The position numbers were made by a program, and so were the translations under genes. Shown one piece after another: positions 31,976 to 42,378 of a stretch of 64,000 nucleotides of DNA. The notes under the pieces were generated by a model. The model saw only the letters and a list, made by a program, of their open reading frames with translations. It did not search any database and had not been told where the DNA came from. Each line of letters begins with the position of its first letter. Within the stretch, counting starts at the first letter, position 1. This DNA comes from Prionace glauca (taxonomy: Eukaryota > Chordata > Chondrichthyes > Carcharhiniformes > Carcharhinidae): positions 31,781,942 through 31,845,941 of the forward strand of contig CM075760.1 in the NCBI GenBank assembly GCA_037974335.1, given 5' to 3'.

Positions 31976-32929
31976 ATGGAGAGACACGAGGACACCTACA
32001 CCACAGAGAAACCGTGGAAATGTGAGGACTGTGGAAAGAGATTCATAACCCCCTCAAAACTAGAAACTCATCGACGTATTCACACCGGGGAGCGGCCATT
32101 TACCTGCTCTGATTGTGGGAAGGGATTCACAAATTCATCCCACCTGCTGACACACCAGCGAATTCACATGAAGGAAAGGTCATTCACCTGCACAGCATGT
32201 GGGAAAGGTTTCAAACATTCATCCACCCTGAAGATACATCAGCGAGTTCACTCTGGGGAGAGGCCATTTGCTTGCTCTGAGTGTGGGAAAGGATTCACTC
32301 AGTTATCCAACCTGCAGACACATCAGCGAATTCACACTGGGGAGAAGCCATTTAGCTGCTCTGAGTGTGGGAAGAGATTCAATCAGTTATCAGATTTGCT
32401 GACACACCAGCGAGCTCACACTGGGGAGAGGCCGTTTACCTGCTCTCAGTGTGGAAAGGGATTCACTCAGTCATCCAACCTGCAGACACACCAGCGAGTT
32501 CACACTGAGCAGAAACAATTCAGCTGCTCTCTCTGCGCGAGAAGGTTTAGATGGTTATCCAACCTGATGCGACACCAACAGGTTCACACCGAGGAGAGGT
32601 CATTCATCTGTTCTGACTGTGGGAAGGGATTCAAAAATTCAACCCATCTGCTGACACACCAACGAATTCACACTGAGGAGAAGCCGTTCATCTGCACAGT
32701 GTGCGCAAAGAAATTCAAAGATTCATCCACTCTGCAAAAACACCAGCGAGTTCACACTGGGGAGAGACCATTCACCTGCTCTGATTGTGGGAAGCAGTTC
32801 CGAGATTTGTCCAACCTGAGAAGACACCAACGAGTCCACACTGGGGAGAGACCATTCACCTGCTCTGACTGTGGGAAAGGATTCACTCAGTCATCTACCC
32901 TGTTGAGACACCAGCGAGTTCATAATTGA
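31976..32929 (+). CDS. C2H2 zinc-finger protein, 11 fingers
   Basis: A 317-residue protein. The start is ATG 31976 ([16 protein letters not shown]). The ATG used by the paralogues (MEKPW) is ACA here, so translation probably starts at the upstream ATG, in what is leader sequence elsewhere. Eleven intact fingers follow to the C-terminus (RHQRVHN). Finger 7 is atypical ([14 protein letters not shown]), and fingers 7-9 have TEE/TEQ linkers. The frame has no break. It lies on the same strand as the immunoglobulin TM exons 3.2 kb downstream, with an inverted LINE between. Role: presumed nuclear DNA-binding regulator. Confidence 0.92.
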   Translation: MERHEDTYTTEKPWKCEDCGKRFITPSKLETHRRIHTGERPFTCSDCGKGFTNSSHLLTHQRIHMKERSFTCTACGKGFKHSSTLKIHQRVHSGERPFACSECGKGFTQLSNLQTHQRIHTGEKPFSCSECGKRFNQLSDLLTHQRAHTGERPFTCSQCGKGFTQSSNLQTHQRVHTEQKQFSCSLCARRFRWLSNLMRHQQVHTEERSFICSDCGKGFKNSTHLLTHQRIHTEEKPFICTVCAKKFKDSSTLQKHQRVHTGERPFTCSDCGKQFRDLSNLRRHQRVHTGERPFTCSDCGKGFTQSSTLLRHQRVHN

Positions 32930-33034
32930 TTACAATCATTGGATTCTGCTGTTATTGCTGCTGTTAATCACATCCAGCACTGAAATATGTCCACTCTGAC
33001 AGTTGAAGTGGGAGGGTCAGTGAGTTTCTTTCTG

Positions 33035-34518
33035 CTGAACTGGCCGGTCTCACAATTTTGCTTCCCTGTTTTTAAACAAAGGCACAACATTTGCCACCCT
33101 CCAATCTTCAGGTACCTCACCTGTGGATGTCAGTTCAAATATCTCTGCTGGGGGACTTGCAATTTCCTCCCTAGCCTCCCACAATGTCCTGGGATACACT
33201 TCATTAGGCCCTGGGGATTTCTCTACCTTGATGCACTTTAAAGAGCCTCACATCTGTAGTGGGTACGCTGGTAGAAGGTATTCTGAGAGACAGAATCTAC
33301 AGGCATTTAGAGAAGCAAGGACTCATTAGGGACAGTCAGCATGGCTTTGAGAGTGGAAAATCATGTCTCAGAAGTTTGAGGTTTTTGAAGGGGTAACCAA
33401 GAAGGTAAATGAGAGCAGTGCAGTTGATGTTGTCTACATGAACTTTAGCAAGGCCTTGGATAAGATACCACATAGTAGATTGTTGCATAAGATTAAATCT
33501 CACGGGATCCAATGTGAGGTAGTTAAATGGATGCAAAATTAGCTTGATGACAGAAACCAGAGGGTGGATGTAGAGAGTTGTTTTTCAAACTGGAAGCCTG
33601 TGACCAGCGGTGTGCCTCAGGGATCGGTGCTGGGTCCACTGTTATTTGTCATTTGTATTAATGATTTGGATGAGAATTTAGGAGGCATGATTACTAAGTT
33701 TGCAGATAACACCAAGGTGAGTGGCTTAGTGGACAGTGAAGAAGGTTAATTCGGATTGCAGTGGTTCTTGATCAAATGGGCCAGTGGGCTGACCATTGAC
33801 AGATGGAATTTAATTTAATGCGAGGTGATGCATTTTGATAGATCAAACCAGGGTAGGCCTTAGCTAATGGTAGTGAATTGGGGAGAGTTGTAGAACAAAG
33901 AGATCTAGGAGTACATGTTCATAGCTCATTGAAAGTGGAGTCACAGATGGACAGGGTGGTGAAGAAGGCATTCGGCATGCTTGGTTTTATTAGTCAGAAC
34001 ATTGAATACAGGAGTTGGGACGTCTTGTTGAAGTTGCACAAGACTTTGGTAAGACCACTTGTAATACTGCACACAGTTCTGGTCACCTTATTATAGGCAG
34101 GATATTATTAAACTAGAAAGAATGCAGAAAAGATTTATTAGAATGCTTCTGGGACTTGATGGTTTGAGTTATAAAGAGACGCTGGATAGACTGGGATGTT
34201 TTTCCTCTGGTGCATAGGAGGCTTAGGGGTGATCTTATAGAAATTTATAAAATAATGAGGGGCATAGATCAGCTCGATAGTCAATATCTTTTTCCAAAGG
34301 TGGGGAAGTCTAAAACTAGTGGCCATAGGTTTAAGATGAGAGGGGAGAGATACAAAAGGGTCCAGAGGGGTGACTTTTCAGACACAGCATGGTGAGTGTC
34401 TGGAACAAATTGCCAGAGGTAGTAGTAGAGGTGGGTGCAATTTTGTCTTAAGATTGCTATCAAGGGATATGGGCCAAATGCAGGCAATTGGGACTAGCTT
34501 AGTCATTTAAAAAAAGGG
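33035..34518 (+). mobile_element. CR1-like LINE with 5' inversion
   Basis: 33035-33240 reads on the minus strand as KVEKSPGPNEVYPRTL and EVPEDWRVANVVPLF. From about 33245 the next part of the same protein order reads on the plus strand: LVEGILRDRIYRHLEKQG, VDVVYMNFSKALDKIPH, SGVPQGSVLGPLLFVICIND, TKFADNTKVSG and RRLRGDLIEIYKIMRG. This is the layout expected from twin priming. The usual 3' end of this family (seen at 47785) is missing, so the right edge at about 34518 is a breakpoint. The reading frame is broken many times; an old copy. Confidence 0.8.
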
Positions 34519-35640
34519 GCGGCATATAGAAAAACGGACAAGCACATTCATGCACAAACACAAAGGCACACATGTGCACAACACACATAAATACATTCAC
34601 AAAACACAGAGAAACGTGCTTGCATACAAATATGTATTCATACACCATAAGTTCATACAAGATATACACAAACGAACACAAACAAGCACGCTCACGCAAA
34701 TACACTCATGGGCAACACATACGCGAACAACAATACACACACACACACACACAAATACGCTCTGACACAAATACTACCATGCACAAATGTACAGAGGCAC
34801 ACATACATTCATTCTCTCCCTCACCACACACACACTTACACACGCATACTCACACACACACATACACTCATTGACATGAACTTGTACAAACAGGCAGAAA
34901 AACAACATGCACGTAAATAATCAAATATGTACAAACACACATACACACACAGAGAAATGCAAACACACAAGTACAACACACGCATAAACATATGCAAATA
35001 GGTACACAGATCCAAGCTCAAACAGATACATGCATATTCACATTCCAGACAGAAGCACATGCATGCAGATCCACATACATACATTCAGATGAATACATGT
35101 TATTAGATATTCACACTGACAGGAATATAGATACAGAGACACGTAATGTTCTCCACATTAACATGCAAACATGGAAAATATATAAGTACACATTAACAGA
35201 CTGCACACAGATGGCCAGAGAGTCAAACTTTTACACACAAAACATTACCACGCTCAAATAGAACAGAACACCATAGCACACATTGCTTCACACGGAAACA
35301 CAAACATCGTTATGAAGATATCAACACGGATATACAGACACTAATATGTTAACAGACATGTGCACAAAAAGACTGAGAAACAGGCTCACACAGAATGGGA
35401 AGGAAACCATCCCCGTGTGACAGAAATCAACATATTAAAGTAGGCATGAACACATGCACACATTGTGTGTGACATTAGTAAATATGTATCGACTTCACAC
35501 AATAAGAGGCATGCATCCACAATGTCAGCCAAATAAAATATACACAGACGCACAAACACAACAACACAAATCAACAAGCACAAGAAAATGAACATGTTCA
35601 TTAACCCTCACGCACACACATTAACGCAGGGCCAAACGTT
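34519..35640 (+). repeat. AC-rich degenerate microsatellite in Ig intron
   Basis: About 1.1 kb of interrupted (AC)n, dense in acacac and cataca. Its counterpart in the other Ig TM block is the TG-rich stretch 61280-62965, which is the same strand sense relative to the TM exons. Frames through it are artefacts. Confidence 0.8.
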
Positions 35641-36144
35641 AATGCAGACCATGAGATTCTCATGCACACAAATGCAAATTGCATCGATAAACACGTTGAG
35701 AAACTGAATTTAAGCTCATGATCTATTAAGCATTTCCACCATCAATGAGAAAAGATCGGAAATTACATCCCGGCTCTTAAACAGCAGCATTCACAGTTTA
35801 CAGATCAGTAAACATCTGTGAAAACAAGCATTGATCAGTGAACGTTCCTCCACATCAGTCATAACATTCTTCAATGCTATGAAGTGTTCAAAAATGAACT
35901 GACACTCAAGAAAACATCTTCAGTCCTTCTGACATGGACTGTCCAAGGAATGTAAAGATCAGCTGTGAAAATAATTATGGAGATCGGCTACTGAGTGCCC
36001 TGAACTTAATCGTAGATATATATCGAAAATTATACAGAGAATACATTAATAGTTTATGAAGGAGAACGGGGAAAGAAAAATAACAATAAGATTCCCTGGA
36101 TCAATAAAGTAATCTAATTTCATTTCCTGGTCTCCATCCCCCAG
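35641..36144 (+). other. Intron upstream of Ig TM exon
   Basis: Closely similar to the reverse complement of 60730-61200 ('cattcacagtttacagatca', 'cttcagtccttctgacatgg'). It ends in the acceptor 'ccatcccccag' at 36144. No CH4 or other constant-domain exon was found here or further upstream in the window. Confidence 0.75.
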
Positions 36145-36272
36145 ACTTCACTGATCACATCTGGATTGAAGACAGTGAGGATGATAACAGCAACATCTGG
36201 ACAACTGCTTCCACATTCATTGTCCTGTTCTTCCTGAGCATTTTCTACAGCACTGCCATCACTCTGGTGAAG
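36145..36272 (+). CDS. Immunoglobulin heavy-chain (IgM-like) transmembrane exon TM1
   Basis: 128 bp, phase-1 acceptor (cag|AC TTC) and donor (AAG|gtgaga). It encodes [16 protein letters not shown], an acidic extracellular linker, then [15 protein letters not shown] and [11 protein letters not shown]. This closely matches the membrane exon of vertebrate mu chains ([14 protein letters not shown]...FYSTTVTL) and carries the antigen-receptor transmembrane pattern with polar Thr/Ser residues on one face. In the family this exon, spliced to CH4 in place of the secretory tail, anchors the B-cell receptor and pairs with Ig-alpha/beta-like partners. No CH exon is visible upstream on this strand, so this may be an orphan copy or its CH exons lie beyond the window. 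IgM is favoured over IgW by similarity from memory. Confidence 0.9.
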
Positions 36273-36413
36273 GTGAGATGATTCAACTCACTCACATTTC
36301 ACACTGGCAGAATGTATTTGAAACATCTCTCAATGTTTCACTGATTAAAAACTCCAACATTAATGTCCCCGCATCATAAACATCTGCTTCAATATTGTAT
36401 CTTTCTTTTACAG

Positions 36414-36425
36414 ATCAAACAATGA
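36414..36425 (+). CDS. Ig heavy-chain TM2 exon, cytoplasmic tail
   Basis: After a 141-bp intron ending 'cttttacag', the exon reads ATC AAA CAA TGA, giving a tail of ...LVK-IKQ-stop. The mu-chain tail is usually only K-V-K, so this copy has a conservative V to I change and one extra Gln. The other copy reads IK-stop. Confidence 0.85.
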   Translation: MKQ

Positions 36426-36900
36426 GCTGAATTTTGAACGCAGTATGATTATCACAGATTACCACAGATGATTATCAAAATCTCTGGATGACACAGATAC
36501 AATATCTGCTCTCAGTGACTATCAGTAAAAAAAATTCTCAGGTTGTCATTCTGAATCTGTAACTGAGGTAATGATAGACATTATTTCAGTTTTCAGTGTG
36601 AAATGTACGAGGCATTTTTGTTAGAATGTAATTGTGGTTAATAGTTTTAATAGCATTTATTATTAAGAAACTTTTCTCATTCCTCATTTGCATCTGATAA
36701 TTCCTCTTTCTATTAAGATCCTGTTTTCTGTTTCTGGTGTATGTACCAGATGTATAAATATTGATGGATTCCCTGTGCATGTGTCCTGTTCTCAATGTGA
36801 AGCTTGATCGTTATGTTCACTTTTCCAGCTTAAAACAAATGTCGCTGAAAAATATTCTCTGAATTTTTAAAATAAATATTGAATGAAATTTTAACCAACT
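36426..36900 (+). other. 3' UTR of Ig membrane transcript
   Basis: Similar along its length to the reverse complement of 59985-60458 in the second block. AATAAA at 36871-36876 is a likely polyadenylation signal, and its counterpart lies at 60007-60012 (-). Confidence 0.7.
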
Positions 36901-36999
36901 CTGGTTTGGATTAATTCCTTTCTCTTCAAAATCCATCAACTCCAACCCATTTTCCCTATTATACGGTTTTCCCCTCTTTCCCAGGCAGGGATTTTTCCC

Positions 37000-37075
37000 A
37001 GTCAAGTGTGGGATGTGGTTGAACTCAAGACCCTTCAGTGAAAGAGCCACTCTGCCACCCAGTGACCCATCCGTT
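37000..37075 (-). repeat. Old tRNA-like SINE head shared by both Ig blocks
   Basis: The complement reads 'ggtggcagagtggctctttc' with a B-box-like 'gagttcaaccac'. The matching element is at 59815-59880 (+). It was therefore present before the Ig block duplicated. Confidence 0.6.
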
Positions 37076-37180
37076 TAAATATACATTCATCTCTGCCTTT
37101 TCATGATAAAATCCACAGACCTGAGTGAATAATGCGGAGAACCACAGTGATTTCACGCATAAACTGGTCTGTCACTGACG

Positions 37181-37671
37181 AGTTTCAGGTAATCCTAAAC
37201 AGCAAAATGTCATGTTCATTCGAGGCCAATGCAGGACAGTGTGTGACAGAAGATAGTTTTCTATGCACTGCCTCTTGACAAAAAAAGCGTTATCAGTGTC
37301 ACCATAGGGTGGGTTACCAGACTGTATCTCTCTTTATATCATCTGATGAAATACTTCCCAGACAGGCAAACCACAAGCTGGATGGAGGAAACATACAGAA
37401 CAGATATACAAATCATGATGTGAAACAAAGAAATTGAGGTGTATTTCACTTAAACACATCATCGATTACAAATTTCCAAATTATGACTAGTCTTGAGGGT
37501 AATTTGACAATTTGAGATAGTCTTCAACTATAGACAATATAAAACTCACGGGACAGATATCTCTGTGTGAGAGGGTAACATTAATTGAAAACAAAAGCAA
37601 AATATACAGCTACTGGGAGATCATCAAAAGGGTTAAATGGCTCTGGAATAGGGCCACTGGAATATTTTGTT
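37181..37671. other. No gene seen
   Basis: AT-rich unique sequence past the end of the duplicated Ig block (similarity stops at about 37173). Confidence 0.45.
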
Positions 37672-38010
37672 ATTCATTGTTACGGGATGTAGGCATCACT
37701 TGCTGGGCCAGCATTTCTTGCCCATCCTTAACTGCCTTCCATTTCAGAGGGTATTTGAGAATCAACCACATTGCTGTCAGTCTGAAGTTCACATGTAGAT
37801 CAGGCCAGGTAAGGATGGCAGCTTTCCTTTTCTAAAGGACGTTACTGCACCAAATGGGTTTTTACCACAATTGACAATGGTTAAGGTTTGTCAGACTTTT
37901 AATTCCAGATTTTAATTGAACACAAATTTCACCATCGACTGTGGTGGGATTCGAACCTGGGTCCCCAGAGCCTTACCCTGAGTCCTGTGATAATTCCACT
38001 GGGTCACTGC
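37672..38010 (-). repeat. Family-B tRNA-SINE, complete
   Basis: 'tgctgggccagcatttcttg', 'ggatggcagctttccttttc' and the B-box complement 'gggattcgaacctgggtccc' near the right end. The copy is full length or nearly so. Confidence 0.85.
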
Positions 38011-38078
38011 CTCTCCTATTGATCCAATTGTTATTGTTTATCTCAGGGTGCAGGAACAACAGAATCCAGCTTTGTGGG

Positions 38079-39350
38079 TCACACATGACGTCGTCTATGT
38101 TTCAGCAGGCTGTAATACTGATTAAATCCCTTCCCACACATGGAGCAGTTGAACGGTTTCGAGCCAGTGTGAACTCGCTGGTGTCTCTGCAGGCGGGATG
38201 GATCAGTGAATCCCTTCCCACACAGGGAACAGGTGAACGGTTCTGTTGCAGTGTGAGCTCGCTGGTGTTTCAGCATATAGGATGAATCAGTGAATCCCTT
38301 CCCACACACAGAGCAGGTGAACGGTTTCTCCCCGGTGTGAATGCGTTGGTGCCTCAGCAGGCCAGACGACTGAGCGAATCTCTTTCCACACACAGAGCAC
38401 AGGAACGGTCTCTCCCCAGTGTGAATGCGTTTGTGTTTCAGCAAATCATCACTTCTTTTAAAGCTCTTATTGCATTCTGAGCACTGAAAAGGTCTCTTAT
38501 CAGAGTGAATGTGTTGGTGTTGATTGCAGTAGGAAAACTGAGCAAATCTTTTGCCACAAATGGAACAGGAGAACGGCTTCTCCCCTGTGTGAGTGCGGCG
38601 GTGTCTCCGGAGGCTGGATGACTCTGTGAAAGCCTTCCCACACACAGAGCAGATGAATGCCCTCTCCGTGGTGTGAATACGCCGGTGACTTAGCAGATGC
38701 TGTAAAGAAGGAAATGCTTTCCCACACACAGGGCAAACGTACGGCCTCTCCCCAGTGTGAGTGCCCTGGTGTATCAGCAGACTAATCCTCCTTTTGAAGG
38801 TCTTCTCACATTTAAAGCATTTAAAATGTCTCTTCTGAAAATGAACCTGTTGGTGAACGGTGCAGTGGGAGGACTGAGTGAATCTCTTCCCACACTGGGA
38901 GCAACTGAATGGCCTGTCCTTGGTGTGAACTTGTTGGTGCTCAGTGAGATGCACTGAGTCACTGAACGACTCCCCACAGTGGGAGCAGCTGAAAGGTCTC
39001 TCGTGTGTGTGAAGGAGCTGGTGCTCTGCGAGGCGGGAGGACTGAGTGAACCTCTTCCCGCAGTGGGAGCAGCTGAACGGTCTCTCGGCAGTGTGAAGGA
39101 GCTGCTGGTGGGCCTGTTCCTCAGAGGTTTCAATGCTTTCCCCAGAATCAGAGCTTTGAAGAGGCTTTTGAATGATGTGGTTGAGTTGGTGAGCCAGCAG
39201 GTTGGACGAACACATGAATTTCTTCCCACACACGGAGCAGGTGAATGAACTCTCACTATTGCGAGCTCGCTGTCGTGTCAGCATGTTTTCCAGCTGTATC
39301 AATCCCTTCCCACAGGAGGAGAAAAGAAACAGATTCTCACCAGTTTCCAA
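38079..39350 (-). CDS. C2H2 zinc-finger protein, 13 intact fingers
   Basis: The open frame gives up to 423 residues. The first ATG is at 39284 (MLTRQRARNSESSFTC). Upstream in frame, ETGENLFLFSSCGKGL looks like a worn finger and follows an acceptor-like 'ccatctcag' at 39351, so a start in an upstream exon is possible. Thirteen fingers are intact. Two are degenerate: the first unit, and SSDSGESIETSEEQAHQQLLH at about residues 68-87. The finger types differ from the rest of the cluster (CEKTFKRRISLL, CNKSFKRSDDLL, FAQFSYCNQHQHIH), so this is an older, distinct lineage. The stop follows HRRRHV. It lies antisense and 1.7 kb past the plus-strand Ig TM2 exon. Confidence 0.9.
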   Translation of the reverse strand: METGENLFLFSSCGKGLIQLENMLTRQRARNSESSFTCSVCGKKFMCSSNLLAHQLNHIIQKPLQSSDSGESIETSEEQAHQQLLHTAERPFSCSHCGKRFTQSSRLAEHQLLHTHERPFSCSHCGESFSDSVHLTEHQQVHTKDRPFSCSQCGKRFTQSSHCTVHQQVHFQKRHFKCFKCEKTFKRRISLLIHQGTHTGERPYVCPVCGKAFPSLQHLLSHRRIHTTERAFICSVCGKAFTESSSLRRHRRTHTGEKPFSCSICGKRFAQFSYCNQHQHIHSDKRPFQCSECNKSFKRSDDLLKHKRIHTGERPFLCSVCGKRFAQSSGLLRHQRIHTGEKPFTCSVCGKGFTDSSYMLKHQRAHTATEPFTCSLCGKGFTDPSRLQRHQRVHTGSKPFNCSMCGKGFNQYYSLLKHRRRHV

Positions 39351-39487
39351 CTGAGATGGTCAATTAAATCCCCTCAGATGTACAAATCCCAATGAACTGA
39401 TTGACTCTGTCTGACGTGAGATTTGTTTGTCCAGACTGCAAATCTCCCTCTTCTATTTCCTGTAAAATTAGTTTACAAAGAATTACA

Positions 39488-39750
39488 TGACTGGCACAGT
39501 GGCAAAGTGGTTAGTACTCCTGCCTCACAGCGCCAGAGACTTGGGTTCGATTCCAGCCTTGGTTACCTATCTGTGTGGAGTTTACAGATTCTCCACTTGT
39601 CTGTGTGGGTTTCCTCTGGGTGCTCCAGTTTTCTCCCACAGTCCAAAGATATTCAGGTTAGGTGAATTGACCATGTTAAATTATCCATTTTTTGCCCCCC
39701 AGGATGTGTAGGTTAGGGAGATTAGTGGGGTAAATAATTTGGGTTACGTT
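39488..39750 (+). repeat. tRNA-SINE (HE1-like), diverged
   Basis: Head 'cacagtggcaaagtggttag' with B box 'gggttcgattccagc', core and part of the tail. It ends near 39750. Confidence 0.82.
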
Positions 39751-39867
39751 GTTATGCTATCTTTGGAGCTCCGCTCCTCAAAAGTGGAAGTAGACCTTGG
39801 TTTCAATTAGATATATCTCTTGGGGCTAAGGGGATTTAATGGTGGGGGGTGGATTAGGAATTGAATC

Positions 39868-40408
39868 TGAGGATCAGCCATGACCATAATGAATGGCAGG
39901 GAATGCTCAAAGGGCTGAATGGCCTACTTCCGTTTCTATTTTCTATGTATGTTTCCATGTAAACATAAACAGCCTGGGGCAGAAGTGTAACCAAAACAAC
40001 CATAAAGCATAGGAGCAGAATTAGGCCACTCGGCCCATCGAGTCTACTCCACCATTCAGGCATGGTTGATAGTTTTCTCATTCCCATTCTCCTATCTATT
40101 CCCCATAACCCCCTAATTCCCTTATTAATCAAGAACCTATCTATCTCTGTCTTAAAGACACACAATGTCCGAGCCTTCTCTGCATCAAAGAGTTCCACAC
40201 ATTTCCCACTCTCTGGCTGAAGAAATTCCTCATCTCCGTTTTAAAGGATTGTCCCTTTACCCTGAGGTTGTGCCCTCTCTGGTTCTAGTTTTTCCTATTA
40301 ATGGAAACATCCTCTCCAAGTCCACTCTATCCAGGGCTTCGCAGCATCCTGTAAGTTTCAATAAGATTCCCCCCTCATCCTTTTAAACTCCAACGAGTAC
40401 AAAAGCCG
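39868..40408. repeat. Two CR1-like LINE pieces in opposite senses
   Basis: 39868-39962 is a plus-strand LINE end ('gctgaatggcctacttccgt'). 39998-40408 is a minus-strand LINE ('cggcccatcgagtctactcc'; complement encodes LGLYRLLVFKRMRGES-like and FDAEKARTLCVFKTEIDRF). The facing termini suggest two insertions at neighbouring sites. Confidence 0.65.
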
Positions 40409-40559
40409 TATATCCGATGCAGGTAAGTATACAGGGATGCAACCACTTATACTGAATATGTACATGACCCATAAATTTCTCTCGGCTGCAAATGTCAGGT
40501 GCAGTCTGGGAGTGGGTGAAGCTGTTTGAAAACCTGTTGCTCGTGACTCAGTGCAGGCA

Positions 40560-41120
40560 GAGCACTAGGACCCGGTGGGAGCAGAAACACAAAGACCCAC
40601 CCACTCATGGTTGCGTCACCAAGACAACAGCGCATGCGCTCTGCTCCTTGCTCAATCAAGATGGAGGCCGTAATCCTGAGCTTCGTCTCCGAAAAAAGAC
40701 CGGAAGTTGCAAACACGGGACCTACGGGCTCATAGTCGAGGTTTGAGGCCTTCACCAGATATTTACAAACCCTCCACGCCCATCCGCCAGTTCCACTGCT
40801 CCCTCTATGTTTCCCCATCCTTACCGGCTGCTGATGAGACAGAGGAACTTCGCTCCGAATGCGGTCACCCACACTGCGCGTGCCACAAACGCCGTTGTTG
40901 ACTGCGCATGTGCATTCTTTCCATATAGTGAATTCCAGTCCCGTCCCTCATTCACTACGATTGGTTGGAGGAGCAGCCGCTCCCGATCGGTCCTCCAGCC
41001 CCGCCCCCTATTCCTATTGGTCCGTACCTGTCGTCAATCAGTTCCCGGGCGTTGTGATGTGGAGCATGCGCAGTGTCATTGGTGCTGGTTTGACCCGGAG
41101 AAGCGGAGTCAGCGTTAGGC
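40560..41120 (+). promoter_or_regulatory. CpG promoter with NRF1, YY1-like and ETS motifs
   Basis: NRF1-type 'cgcatgcgct' (40631-40640), YY1-like 'aagatggaggc' (about 40659), a perfect ETS/GABPA word ACCGGAAGT (about 40699-40707), then a donor 'cgag|gtttga' at 40740/40741. Downstream are GC boxes, CCAAT words ('ctattggtcc') and 'gcatgcgcag'. It fits as the first exon of the ZNF at 42379-42969, whose acceptor is 42018/42019. Confidence 0.68.
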
Positions 41121-41471
41121 GGTGGCTGGGCGGGTCTGGAAACACTTTGTGGATCCGCTTCAGAATCATTGTCAGCCCCCTTGTTTGCAACTGCGGGGCC
41201 TCTCCCTCCTGGGAATAGACCCAGATTAACGGCCCCATTTTGGCTCAGCCACTGGAGGATGGTTCATATCAGAGGATGGGGGAGGGGGACAGTAAGTAAT
41301 AGGTTACACTTTGGCCTCAAATCAATTAGGACTCTGATCTCTGGGAAGGAAGGAAACCCTGGGAGGTGGGCGGGGAGGATTCACAAACACCCGCTGGAGG
41401 ACCCAACACCCCCATATGACCCATTGGTTTTATTGTCAGTCTGCAGACAGGAGCTGGAGAACTGAACCCAG

Positions 41472-41829
41472 TAAAAAGTCTGACCACACCAGGCTTTTGT
41501 CTAATGAGGTCCTCATGTGTGCGGAACTTGGCTGTCGGTCTCTGTTCAGCGACTCTGCGCTGTTATGTGTCGTGAAGGCCGCCTTGGAGAATGCTTGCCC
41601 GAGGGTCAGAGGCTGAATGCCCGTGACCACTGAAGTGTTCGCCAACAGGAAGGGAACAGTCTTGCCTGGTGACTGTCGAGCGATGTTCATTCATCCGTTG
41701 TCGTAGCGTCTGCATGGTCTCCTCGAAAGCTTGTGAGAATATTATCAAATAAATCGGTTGGACTAAAACCTGGTGTTGTCAGACTTTTTACTGTGTTTAC
41801 GCCAGTCTAACGCCGGCATACCCACATCA
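41472..41829 (-). mobile_element. Penelope-like element fragment with 13-bp target duplication
   Basis: The minus strand encodes FEETMQTLRQRMNEHRST and PVGEHFSGHGHSASD, the GIY-YIG endonuclease region typical of Penelope-like retroelements. The two ends carry inverted copies of a word ('aaaaagtctgaccacaccag' and the 'ggtgttgtcagacttttt' end). A perfect 13-bp direct repeat, gaactgaacccag, flanks it at 41459-41471 and 41830-41842. It lies in the presumed intron of the ZNF at 42379. Only the end of the element is present. Confidence 0.82.
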
Positions 41830-42018
41830 GAACTGAACCCAGACAGAGGAGTGGGTGAGATGGGTTTGGAAGCCCAGGAAGGAGGAAGAATGTGTGGGAT
41901 GGGGATTTGGAGATTTGAGCGAACAAGGGAGGGAAAAAATGTTCCACAGAGACTGGAATTATTTGTTTCAATTTTTTTTTCCCTAGACTGACAGTGGTTT
42001 TGTAAACTTCTTTTGCAG

Positions 42019-42378
42019 AATATTTGAAATGGAAGTTTTACAGGCAGGAAAGTCAAATCAAAATTCTTACTAAAATTTCACAGTTGCTCGATTTATCAGC
42101 ACCTGAACACTGTCAATCTTAGAATGTGGAAGGAGAAATGTTTCTCTGTTTTGTCTGTGGGAAAAGATTTAAAACATCAGTGTGACTGGAAAAGCACCAA
42201 GACACACACAGTGGAGTGAGAGTGTTCCAGTGAACCAACTGTGGAAAGAGCTTTAACCAGTTACACAGCGTGAAAAAATATCCCACCATTCAAAGTGAGG
42301 TAAAACTGTACATGTTCTGTGTGCAGATGAATCTTGAACTGATTACCCAACCTGCAGAGACACAGGGATACCGGCACC
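42019..42378 (+). other. ZNF leader with fossil fingers
   Basis: Follows the acceptor 'aacttcttttgcag'. Near 42150-42360 it translates in pieces as FVCGKRFKTSV, a stop, LEKHQDTH, a stop, TNCGKSFNQLHSVKK, and in another frame TCSVCR. These are three ruined fingers. The coding ATG lies where the next linker (TGEKP) would be. Confidence 0.7.

Noticed and set aside
34550-35261. His/Thr-rich frames in the AC tract
   Set aside because: Low-complexity translation of a microsatellite.
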